64,000 nucleotides of DNA, from positions 303,001 through 367,000 of the forward strand of contig OX155953.1 of NCBI GenBank assembly GCA_944548615.1, in the 5' to 3' direction. Positions 54,614-64,000 of the stretch are shown piece by piece; within the stretch, counting starts at the first letter, position 1; every line of letters begins with the position of its first letter. Below the pieces are notes generated by a model. That model made no database searches. It was not told the DNA's origin and saw nothing but the letters and a program-made list of their open reading frames with translations. The translations under genes were made by a program, and so were the position numbers. The DNA is from Micropterix aruncella. Lineage: Eukaryota > Arthropoda > Insecta > Lepidoptera > Micropterigidae.

Positions 54614-54895
54614 CAGCGGTTCCCAACCTTTTTTATTTCGAGCCCCACTAAATGCGTATCCGGAATGACGTATAACTCCCCATTTCCCACAAATGATATA
54701 TGTTTAATTACGTTAAAAACATGATTATATTTGTCTCTACAACTCAACATATTTAAAACACAGTATGTAAGATTGCCTCAGATTTCTTTTGTCTTACCCA
54801 TTATCTATATTGTGAATGTTTTATAAGTCATTGTGTCGCGCGCCACCTGGAATAACGCCGCGCCCCACCAGTGGGGCGCGCCCCATTGATTGGGA
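54614..54895. mobile_element. hAT-like MITE
   Basis: Begins CAGCGGTTCCCAACC and ends with GGGGCGCGCCCCATTGATTG GGA, with an internal CCCCACCAGTGGGGCGCGCC palindrome near the right end. The left terminus is almost the same as one terminus of the hAT at 22030-22840. CTAGAT-like flanks occur on both sides, but the right terminus is eroded and the duplication is not exact. Confidence 0.65.
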
Positions 54896-54899
54896 CTAG

Positions 54900-55759
54900 A
54901 TTATAGTGTAGGAGGTAGATTTTTACATTTTAGTCACGTAAGTATGGTTTCTACAACTACTCGTAAAACTTTATATAAATACTTTATATAATTAATTCCA
55001 GAACACATCATTTCAGCTTTTCATCTGTATTAATTTTTAGGCATTTTAAAGGTTATTCGGGATACGTTACAATATAAAATATGATAAAATTGGTCTCATG
55101 CTATAACACAAGAACTTTTCATTTGGAAATAAAGACGTGAAATAAAAAGACACAAAAGAAAATCACAACTTAATTATTGAACATTTAATATCTCAAAACA
55201 AATTAATTTATCATTGTGATTTCCAAATCCTCCAATTCAAAAGTAGTCAAAATAACAGTAATCATTATAAATACCGACTATAAAATACACAATTCAACTA
55301 ATCTTATTCTTAATTGTAATAGTCAATAATTTAGAAAGGAAAGCAATGTATCTAGAAGAAAGAAATGCAATACAACAGAAAATGAGAATTACGATGAAAA
55401 ATAATAATAGTTAAGAATAACATTTAAAAAAACAAAATCATACACAACACAGTCCAATTCTTAATGAAATGAAACCTATAATTAAAAAAAATATTTGTGT
55501 CACCCCGAGACTTTCCCGGCAATTAACCAAAGAAGTCATCTTATCCAATTAAAAAATCGAATTGCAAACGCGCGTCGCCGTAAAATTCGCTGTTAAACAT
55601 TCGAATTTCGAACGAGCGACACAACGCAATAAAGTTTTAAATTTCGAACGTGCGTCGCGCGAAATCAACGCGCGATATCGACGCGCGAAATCAAAGCATT
55701 TGTATGGCGGAATTTAAATGTTATTAGTGCAGCTTGTATATTATATATTCCAACCGAAT
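54900..55759. other. AT-rich DNA, no gene
   Basis: Runs of AATAGTCAA-like sequence resemble LINE 3' UTRs elsewhere in the window. 55560-55690 has several CGCGCG-containing units (CGAACG.GCGTCGC, ACGCGCGA.ATCAA) in short tandem order. Confidence 0.4.
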
Positions 55760-55795
55760 GGACCGAAATCACATTTTACTATGTGATTTCGGTCC
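55760..55795. repeat. 15-bp perfect hairpin
   Basis: GGACCGAAATCACAT and ATGTGATTTCGGTCC around TTTACT. The following DNA (55890-56000, GCATGCCAAATTTCAGCTTA and ACACACAGACACACAGACAC) looks like a common arthropod repeat tail. Confidence 0.9.
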
Positions 55796-56000
55796 AACAA
55801 GGCATACGTGTACCAAAATGCAAGTCTCTTAAGTCCGATATTTCGAGGATAATATATGATTAGTGCGCCCCCCCCCGGGTGGACCGATTTCAACCACAAC
55901 TCTTGCCTTGACCAAATGATGCGTGCATGCCAAATTTCAGCTTAATCGGATTAGGCGTTTGGGTGCTATCGTGAAGGAATACATACACACAGACACACAG

Positions 56001-57180
56001 ACACTCGCACGGGCCGAATTCAGTCTGGAAATAGTCTTAATCGTCTCGGGGCTTGGCTCAAAATAGATATTTCCGTCTTCACCTCGATTTTTTGGCGCTT
56101 TCACAATACTTTCCCTCCTCGTCGGTTAGTGGGCCAGGAGAGTAAAATAGACAACAATGACTTTAATTTGTTCTGTCTGCAACAATGTAGAAAAAATTGT
56201 CGAAGTTTGCAATTCCACATCCTTATATTTTTTTGGCTGTTTTCCACGTTCCTTGTCTCTAACATCGAAGTCACCACTTCACAGCCGAAGCCATCGTTCA
56301 CACGTATCTTGCGATGAAGCATGTTCACCATAAGCTTCTCGAAATAATCGGTATGATTAAGCAGCAGTTTTCTTCAAATGAACACAAAAAATCAACGCTG
56401 TCCGCGAATGCTCTTTGTTCGGTATAAATTTCGACATATTGAACACAACAATACAACAATATGCGCACACTTTTCCAATTAATCACTCGAGCGCGTCTGA
56501 CACTCGATGATGACACAACAAAATGACGCAGTGTCAAATCTTTATAGCACAAACTGCATTGATGCACCCTATGTTGTCTGAAATCTATTGTCTGAATACT
56601 TGTTTACTTACTTAATTAATAAATTTGTTTTATTCCTTTATTAGAATTTGCAAAGTTTTGGCCAGTAATACAACCAAAAATTTTGTTCGACATTGTAACC
56701 TCATCCCAAACAATAAATGTACAACTCTTCCCATGCGAGGGCAGCTTGTATTGTATAAGCCTTCGTGGCATCGGACATTGGATTGGTTATTGGACTTGGC
56801 AGTTGTAGAAGAAGAAGCTCATTTATCTCAGCAGGCTGTGGGCGGGTGGGGAGGTGCGTGAGCACTAACGGGTCGTTAAAGCGACCGCGCTGCGGGCGTG
56901 GACACTCCTATTTATTATGAAGTTGTCTCCGAGGCACATGCTAATGAGCGCGCAGTCACGCCAGCCGTCACCTTCGACAGCCGCTGTCGTCGCTGATGGA
57001 TCTCATTCCCAAGAGGGCGGCCAACTTTAAAACCGCCCGGATCTTCAGGAATCCCAGTACAGCCTTAATTTTAGGAACACAGGAATTTATTTTGTTTTAT
57101 TATCTTTTTAATATTTGTTTAGATAGATAGATAGACAAAAATATTATTTTGCACGATTAATGTTGTAGGAAATATAGTAT
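56001..57180. other. non-coding or unassigned
   Basis: The minus frames 56101-56331 and 56325-56567 have an ATG, but no protein family is recognised. GATAGATAGATAGA microsatellite at about 57120. No supportable gene. Confidence 0.35.
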
Positions 57181-57181
57181 A

Positions 57182-57216
57182 ACCATTGATTTTATTTATA
57201 CTATAAAATCAATGGT
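57182..57216. repeat. 14-bp perfect hairpin
   Basis: ACCATTGATTTTAT (57182-57195) and ATAAAATCAATGGT (57203-57216), each flanked outside by TATA-like bases. Confidence 0.9.
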
Positions 57217-57639
57217 ATAACCAAAAAACAAAAAAGAAGTCAAAACGATACTACCTATACAGGGTTGCCCATTCTATAAAAAGCAGTTTTAGTTTTTGAC
57301 GTGACAACGTCTTATAATTCGATGGAGCCGGCTGCACGCACGAAAAAACATGACTCATGCGGCGTTACCTCGCTCTGAGGCGTTCCATTTATTATATTTA
57401 TTATTCAATATAAATGCTGCCATCACGTTCAACTATCGTCAGTAAACCGACTTTACAGACAACCGATTTTTTTTATTGTTCCAGTTACCTTACTTTTCGT
57501 TAAATTGTTTTTTAACCTGATATTATTATTTTTGATAATTTAGAATTTACTTGACTATTTAGCCATCGAGTACTTTTTATTACTATTATTTATATATCAT
57601 TGATATTAAACCTTTATTTTAATTGGTATTGGAAAATTT

Positions 57640-58140
57640 ACTTTCGTGCGATGCAGCCTGGCGTGAAGTAGAAGGGGGGGGGGGGGGGGCGGGCAAACCG
57701 GGGTACTTGCCCCGGGTGTGTTTTTAAATTCACATATTTTCTGTTTGTCATCATATGATGTTTCTATATATCATTTCTATATATCTGTTTGTTTCTATAT
57801 ATCACTTGTATTTTTTATTGTTCTTTTGCGTAGCCAACGTACTAAATATGTTATAAACTCAAGCTATAGGTTAGCTGGTAGACATTGCTGCAAGGCAATA
57901 AGCATCCCGTTTTTTTATTTAAAATAAAGAGTTTTTAAAAAAATATTATACTATTAAAAAAAACTGGTGTTCCTAAAGCTTCCAGCATCTAAGTTGATTT
58001 TTGAACTCGTACGTAGTGTGTGTGTGATGTCTCTTGCCAGGGGAATTCCCTTCGCGCCTAGAAAAAGTCTTCCCCACAGACGGAAGGGGGCGGGCTACAC
58101 GAGCGGAGCCGAATAAACACGAACGGCCGCACGTCAAGCG
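57640..58140. mobile_element. hAT-like repeat, inverted relative of the 63.3-kb MITE
   Basis: AACCGGGGTACTTGCCCCGG, GTGTTTTTAAATTCAC and the distal CTTCCCCACAGACGGAAG / AATAAACACGAACGGCCG blocks are the reverse complement of the interior of 63264-63641. Extra AT-rich sequence separates the blocks here. Ends not resolved; a G run lies at 57674-57689. Confidence 0.6.
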
Positions 58141-58359
58141 ACGGTCTGTATCTATGTGATTAGTGTGAGTAATTCGCGTTTGTTTTCTTTGTTAACAACT
58201 ACTTTTTCAAACGTGTCACTATAATTATTAGTTTATCTAGTAATAGATTCTTCCGCGGAAAAGGAAACTTGACGCGTAAAGCGGTTTCAAGATTAAATAG
58301 TGAAATTTGCTGGGATTAAAGGTTTTTAAAAATATTTTTTTGTATTTTTCAAATAAGCC

Positions 58360-58660
58360 AGTTGGTAGGAATCCCTACTCTTGGTATAGTCAAATTGAAT
58401 TATATGGTATTATACCTTATGTAGTATCCTTCATTTTTAAAATATCGACTATTTTTTTTAAATTGTAAAACAATTACTATTTAAGATTATAAGATTTTTT
58501 TTTAATAATTGGGGCTGCTAAAATACTACAAATAGTCAAAATATGAAAACGAAGAGTGCGTTATAAAACAGAATATAAAAACAAAAATAAAAATATTAAA
58601 AATACAATGTCGCAATAGAAATAGTCAATATATATTTTTTTTGTACAGGTTGTCTTTTTT
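58360..58660 (-). mobile_element. LINE 3' UTR fragment
   Basis: GTTGGTAGGAATCCCTACTC TTGG and the following AT-rich part match the 3' UTR of the 38.7-kb and 37-kb LINEs (CATTCCTACACTTGGATGCG). No coding portion remains. Confidence 0.5.
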
Positions 58661-59040
58661 TTGTACAAGTGTACAAGTTTTTGTACAGGTTGGCTTGCGC
58701 GTTGTCTACACTGGTTGTATGTATTGTATATTAATATTATTAGGAAAATTTATTAGCAAATAGGTAATAAAGAGTGAACATTTATTTAAGGGTTATTATT
58801 ATTCCTCGGCCGGAAAAAAACCCACTCAGTATATTTGTTTGTCGATTTTTTTAAATCATTAATCTCAAATGCTGGAGGGGTGGGGGTGGGTGGCCCTGGC
58901 TCGCAAAAACATTGATCCGGGGCTGATCCGCATATAAATGATATGAAATAAACACAGTACTGGAGTTTAGATGTAATATCCTTGGTGAAGTATGCAAACA
59001 GGATCGGCCTAATATAGAACCCAGTTTGATTGTATTGAAA

Positions 59041-59283
59041 TTTAACCCTTCGAGTAGCGGCATAATTTCATGGCAGACCGCAACAATTTATTGGAATTTC
59101 TTGCAATATCGCCGCGCTCGACAAAAAGTACTATAACTATGGAACTACTATAGCAATCATAACATGAATAACCGTGCAATGATCGCATTAAAATTTTTCG
59201 TATAGAATATTGAAATCTCATTTTGTAAATCAATTAGATAATTATAAATAAATATGAGAAAGTTGAAAAGTGAAAAAAACTCG
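59041..59283 (-). repeat. dispersed repeat R-b, copy 2
   Basis: Reverse-complement relative of 8086-8345, preceded by TTTAACCCTTCGAGTAGCGG. A separate GATCCGGGGCTGA terminus typical of the 63.3-kb MITE lies at 58913. Confidence 0.7.
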
Positions 59284-61812
59284 GCATTTTTAACTTGTAC
59301 TTGTCTTACGGAAAATACGAAACCCTATTTAGAAATTGTAAATACTTTCGTGATCTTTATTACATCCTCTATCAAAGGTAATATTTCGTTTTGCTTATTT
59401 ACATACAAAAATATTTAGCTATTACCTCATAAAAACCAATAAAAAATTTGATGATTTCTCGAAAAAAAAATGATTATTCTAGCGACCGTCTATGTATCTA
59501 GGGTAATAATGAGATATTTGGTATGGATTTTAGGATGCGTTCGAATTAGAAAATAATATTACTGTGCGCTCCGGGAGCAAGCCGCCAATATTGGTCGTTA
59601 CGTAGTCAACGGTGTTCTGATGTGCAACCAAATTTGGTCGTTACGTAGCCGAAGAGAACGTTCGATAGAACAACATGGTGTTCTTTTTGTACAGTCGCTA
59701 TTCAAAATTCGTTAATAAAAAAAAATATGTTAATAATTCTGTATTGTTACATCATATCGATGAGTTTAGTAGAACTTCGTTTTTAGATAAACACAACGTT
59801 AAAATATTGTACGTTAGTTGGCAACTTAACTTCTTTAATATTGCGGTCCGTAATGGCGTCCGCAGATAATACTAACTCGCTTGCAAACTCACTCAACTGA
59901 ACCCATTTTTCTTTGTCTCTCTTCACATATTTCTATTCCTACTAAGAATGTTTACAACTATGCATGCAAAGGATATTGAGCTGGATAATGGTATACAATA
60001 TGTTGGAAATGTTGCACTTTGACAGGATATTTTAGAGTATCTAGATTTGAGTTATGTACAGACGACTAAACGAAAATGTTTTTGTAATTTTACCTTGTTT
60101 TCTAGGGACGATGAAGCTAGGACGATTCAGATTGCCACCGAAGCAATGCAAATAAATCGACGCAGAGTTTTACGACCTCGGCGCGGATTTATGTGCTGAC
60201 CTTCGACTACTAAACTTTGCTTCGTCGTCTTGTAAGTAGCAAAAGCCCTTATGTCGCTATACACTAAAGTTATTTGTTTAGCATTTTTTATCGCATAAGT
60301 TGGGCAAAAGTAAGGGGGAAGCAAGTAAAAGTTACTTCTAAGTAAGAGTAAGTATGTGTATAGATGATTTAAATTGTGAATAGATATTAAATATAATATT
60401 AAATAGATCTAAGACGGTGGTTCATGGGGTTTCAAATAGTTGCAGCATACAGAATCGGTAATTTCTTAAGTTAAACACTAATAATAGGTCCTTCCCTATG
60501 TAATTGCGGTTTTTTCCACACTGGCCATTTTGAACTTAGATAATTTCCGTTTGAGTTGAAATTCCAAATGCAAATTAATTTTTATTTTAATTGTGGGCCA
60601 TGTTATTGTTTTTCTGATATCATTCTTCCTACCGTTTGTTATTGCTCGGATAGTTTCGTGTGAGCAATCATTAACAAGTTAAGCATCGCGTTATTTTCGA
60701 ATATTAGCTTGTGTGCTGTTGCCATTACAGCTTCATGCGATCTCGCACAACATTTAACGCGCATGTTTACTATCAAGAACTGCAAACAATGATGGAAGAT
60801 ATCGCGATTTAATACCCGAGCCTGGTCGATCGGTCTTCGGCACTGCTTCTGCGCGACAACGGACGACCACACATTAGCAAACAGTCGCGAAGTCGCAGGA
60901 GTTGCGACTGGCGACTCTTCGTTACCAGCAATGGAAAAACAAACTCCGAAAATTATGGTGACACATATTTAAGGCATTTATTGATACCTGACACTACTCG
61001 TAGGTTTCTACAGCAAAGGTATTTAGCAACTCTCATTAAAACGGCAAACTGTACAGATAATAGGGTCTAAATTCAATTAATTAAAAGGTATAGGTACAAA
61101 TTTTTGTTAAACAATTTTAGGTCTTAAATGTCATTTGTATATTATATTTTTATTTTTTCGAAAAACCCGATTAAGGTGTAGAAAATATAAACATAAAATA
61201 AACATTCAAAATGCAACTATTAAAAGAAAATAAAATAAATTATCCAATACAATAATTACAATTAATTCATAGAACATATTAAAATATTAAAAAAATAACA
61301 AATTTAAGTGCCTATATAATCAACCAAATAGCAATTGCAAAGAACCTACTTAATTATTACGAAACAAAAATAAATAAAACCCTACCTACTCTAATATCAT
61401 TCACCAAATAAATATAAAAATATAATTAATTATCAAATAAATTATTACAGTTAAATATTAAAAAAAAGTAAGTCAGAAACAAAACAACCAAAATGAAATG
61501 AAATTATGCATAAAGGAAATAAATAATCAAAATTATACGAATTATATTAAATATTATAACATACAAAATAGAAAAAAAATCGACGATACATTTTAAAACA
61601 AAATTTTAAATTCGAAATCAAATTACAAATTATGAAAGAAAAATTACAACAAATAATACAGAAATAGTCAAAGAATAAGAAATTGCATTTCCTTTATATT
61701 ATATAAGCATTTTCATAATATGGTTTTTTTACCGTTTCCTAAACCGTGTGTAATTATTAATATTCTTATGTCCTGTGGTAGTCTATTGTAAAAAGTTACA
61801 CTTCTGTACTGC
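59284..61812. other. intergenic, no gene recognised
   Basis: Contains GTCGTTACGTAG twice (59594, 59638), small frames without recognised content, and from 61080 to 61690 a long A-rich stretch resembling LINE 3' UTR. Confidence 0.4.
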
Positions 61813-62178
61813 GTGTGTTATGTAACTTTTTCAGTTTATAACGAAGCTGGTGACTATCATGGGCTTATACCATTAGAAATGAGAAGAGTTAGTTCAGATG
61901 TAATATTCCTATTCAAGATATTAAATGGCTTTATCGACTGTTCTGAATTGCTTCAGCTTATAAATTTCCATGTACCCCCACGGCCTTCCCGCCAATTCAA
62001 CTTATTTCATCTACCTCAAGTAAGCACAAACTACGCCCAAAATAATTACATTTATCGAGCATCTCATTTCTGCAATACCAAGCTAAGCGAAATTGACCTG
62101 TTTAATACAACTGCGACTGCGCTCAAGACTCTTATTCCGGGTCTTCTGAAAGGCAATATTCAAGGACGAGAGAAATAA
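61813..62178 (+). mobile_element. LINE ORF C-terminal fragment
   Basis: The 121-codon frame reads GLIPLEMRRVSSDVIFLFKI, LNGFIDCSELLQLINFHVPP, then YIYRASHFCNTKLSEIDLFN. This is the post-RT C-terminus of a Jockey/CR1-type LINE (RR..SD..FL.K..NG..DC..LL..I.F). The end is open to its natural stop; the RT is missing. Confidence 0.8.
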
Positions 62179-62699
62179 TTATACTGTATTTTTTCTTTTC
62201 TTCTTTCTTTTCTATCTTCAATATTAAAATAAACCATAAAATTTCCCTAATAATAAAATATAAAATAAAATATTATTAAAATAAAATTTATAACTTTAAT
62301 TTCCCTCCACTTCCTCCTATCCCATTCCTAGGCGACTGTATATTTTTACGATCTTTAAGTGGAAACTTTTAACTGGCATTGTAGTCTATAAATAAAATTC
62401 AGATATTTCTCCTGTAATAGCTGTAAGTTTTCTTAATAATAATAAAATAAAAATAAAAATATTCTAACGTAGTGGCGATCGACTGAGGAATGTAAAGAGA
62501 CTTATTCCTTGTTTCGTGTGAGTGTGCATTTTCATGTGTTGAATGTCAATGTTTTTTTAAAGAATTCCCAAACACGCTCATGGACAAAATATCATTGGCT
62601 GTGTAATTCTGTATCTTTTTAAATCTTACTGCCCAATGTAGCAGAATAAAAATGACATTTATTATAGAAGTGTATGTTTTCATTATATGATTATGCAGG

Positions 62700-63258
62700 C
62701 GCTTTGGGAAATTTTCTGCGCTTGCGACATGCAGGTGGCACTGATAGCATTTTCCGGTAAAACTAATAGCATTTTAAAAAAATACTTTTTTTGATAATTC
62801 ATTGATAATGAATGGTTTTTTTTATAAAGTACTAATTGATTATAAAATTACTCATCATTTAACCAATTATAACAATAATATCAATAAAATGTTAATGCTA
62901 TTTATTGCATTTTTATGTACGATAATTATATCTCAGAAATAATAAGGGGAGATTAGAATGCCATCTATTTAGACATTAAAGCGCCTAATAATTATGTATT
63001 GAAACCTGTATACCAAAATATGTACAATTAAAGATTTATTTTATTTTAAAAATATACATTAGTTTGTTATTATATTATAATTTTATTTTGGGATAGTGTA
63101 TTAAGGACGCGTGTTTAGGATACCATCTATTGGGCTACTAAACATAAGAGAAGATTAATTAATGTTTGAAAGTATTAGTGCCATTTACACGTTGCGTATC
63201 ATAGTAAAATAGTAGCTGCCAAAACGTAGTACGGCATTGAACTATCTAATAAGCTATA
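62700..63258. mobile_element. TIR element, family M, copy 3
   Basis: The right end has GCCAAAACGTAGTACGGCAT TGAACTATCTAATAAGCTATATAAT, like the right end of M copy 1. The interior has GACATGCAGGTGGCACTGAT and AGTGCCATTTACACGTTGCG. The left end is not defined. The terminus is interrupted by the hAT MITE at 63264. Confidence 0.6.
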
Positions 63259-63263
63259 TAATT

Positions 63264-63641
63264 TAGCCCCGGATCTACATTTTTTCCGAGCCGGAGCAAA
63301 CACGACATTGACGCACCTCTCCTCCAACATGTAAGAGTAATGATTTTAAAAACTCATTGACATTCGGCCGTTCGTATTTATTCGTCTCCGTCCGTATACC
63401 CTCCTTCACTTCTGTCTGTGGGGAGGATTATTTCTAGACGCCATTAGAATTTCGCACGCGCACGCGTTCAAAAATCAAGTTAGGATGCGTTCCGAAATCA
63501 AATGAACAGTCGCTAGTATGATTCGCCCTGGATGCTAGGCGAATGGTGATACAAGTGTATTTTTAAACACATGAATTTAGCGCCCCTTAAATTGCCGCCC
63601 GGGGCAATTGCCCCGGTTTTCCCCTCTTAGATCCGGGGCTG
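63264..63641. mobile_element. hAT-like MITE (378 bp) nested in M copy 3
   Basis: Termini TAGCCCCGGATCTA and, from the right, CAGCCCCGGATCTA. The 8-bp flanks ATATAATT (63256-63263) and ATATAATC (63642-63649) match at 7 of 8; the uninterrupted site in M copy 1 reads CTATATAATCAATG. The interior contains GGCCGTTCGTATTTATTCG and GGGGCAATTGCCCC. Non-coding. Confidence 0.88.
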
Positions 63642-63683
63642 ATATAATCAATGATATATGTAAATATGCTGTTTCTGTTAACC

Positions 63684-64000
63684 TTAATACGCAATTAATT
63701 TAGGTCCAGCCCAAAAAGGAAGAACTTCAGGCGTTATTTCTAGTTTAGTTCCGTTTAGTGAGCCATTATTCCATAAACAATCGTAGGGTGGAAAACAAAG
63801 TTTAATTCGTAGGGCAAATGTGTCACCAGGGAGGTGAAACAAAGCAATTTTTATGGAGGGCAATTCATCGTAGATTCGTCCCATTCGAGGCACTTCTGCC
63901 GCCGTACGTTTCTCGTTAGCCACTATCGAATGCCAAACAAGCGAGTGTCCCACGATAAACTGCTCTAGATGGCGTCGGATTGCTCGTAAAGTATATTCTT
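63684..64000 (-). CDS. C-terminal exon of an unidentified gene, partial at window edge
   Basis: The minus-strand frame is open from the window end to TAA 63684-63686. It reads EYTLRAIRRHLEQFIVGHSL, VWHSIVANEKRTAAEVPRMG, RIYDELPSIKIALFHLPGDT, then FALRIKLCFPPYDCLWNNGS and ends FWAGPKLIAY. Composition is protein-like, with no repeats or stops over about 105 codons. CATCTAGAGCAG|TTT at about 63968 is a possible acceptor, so the exon may start inside the window. Family not recognised. Confidence 0.5.
   Translation of the reverse strand, partial: EYTLRAIRRHLEQFIVGHSLVWHSIVANEKRTAAEVPRMGRIYDELPSIKIALFHLPGDTFALRIKLCFPPYDCLWNNGSLNGTKLEITPEVLPFWAGPKLIAY

Noticed and set aside
56101..56567. Possible first exon on the minus strand
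   Set aside because: Short unrelated frames, no splice logic connecting them and no recognised protein.

Overview
This is a eukaryotic, insect-like genomic window, most likely from a moth or butterfly (Lepidoptera). It has AT-rich intergenic DNA, GC-rich exons with consensus GT/AG introns, many 5'-truncated LINEs with short tandem 3' tails, and MITEs with TTAA, TTA or 8-bp target duplications. A maT-like DD37D mariner fits the same reading. The lepidopteran assignment is inference from repeat style and protein resemblance, not from a database search. I see no bacterial operons, CRISPR array, intact rRNA gene or tRNA gene.

Host genes. (1) A WDR26 orthologue (LisH-CTLH-WD40 subunit of the GID/CTLH ubiquitin ligase) lies on the + strand in six exons (5766-13853), which splice in frame to a 568-residue protein. 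Its 4-kb third intron is loaded with transposon debris. (2) A METTL22-type lysine methyltransferase lies on the + strand in two exons (27741-28662). (3) The last exon of an unidentified gene runs convergently on the - strand (28740-29318), only 77 bp from the METTL22 stop codon. (4) A candidate three-exon gene on the + strand (16137-19465) weakly resembles the Pol I factor TAF1A. (5) Three weaker candidate exons lie at 24340-24590 (-), 51053-51196 (+) and 63684-64000 (-, cut by the window end).

Everything else is mainly mobile-element sequence. From left to right: a dead mariner (662-1837); a tandem duplication (3507-4300); LINE pieces inside WDR26 intron 3 and downstream; a TTAA-flanked MITE inside a LINE (17141-17848) with a sister copy at 47875-48593; a 5S-rRNA-derived SINE (21362-21545); a hAT element with a perfect 8-bp duplication (22030-22840); a LINE-rich stretch at 31.6-41 kb with two RT-encoding LINEs; RTE and other LINE tails (43.8-45.2 kb); a PIF/Harbinger element with 22-bp perfect inverted termini (46654-47448); a second, internally deleted copy of the 38.7-41 kb LINE (51559-52892); and hAT-like MITEs at 54.6, 57.6 and 63.3 kb.

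The most unusual structure is an apparently non-coding dispersed element of about 0.7 kb, called 'XYZ' here. It is seen at about 32748-35661, 41500-42235, 45238-45965, 51340-51557 plus 52893-52945, and 53845-54090. One block of it occurs in both orientations relative to the rest. One copy sits inside 5S-derived sequence between 15-bp direct repeats and is itself interrupted by a LINE. Several 'empty versus filled' paralogous pairs within the window allow the order of nested insertions to be read directly.
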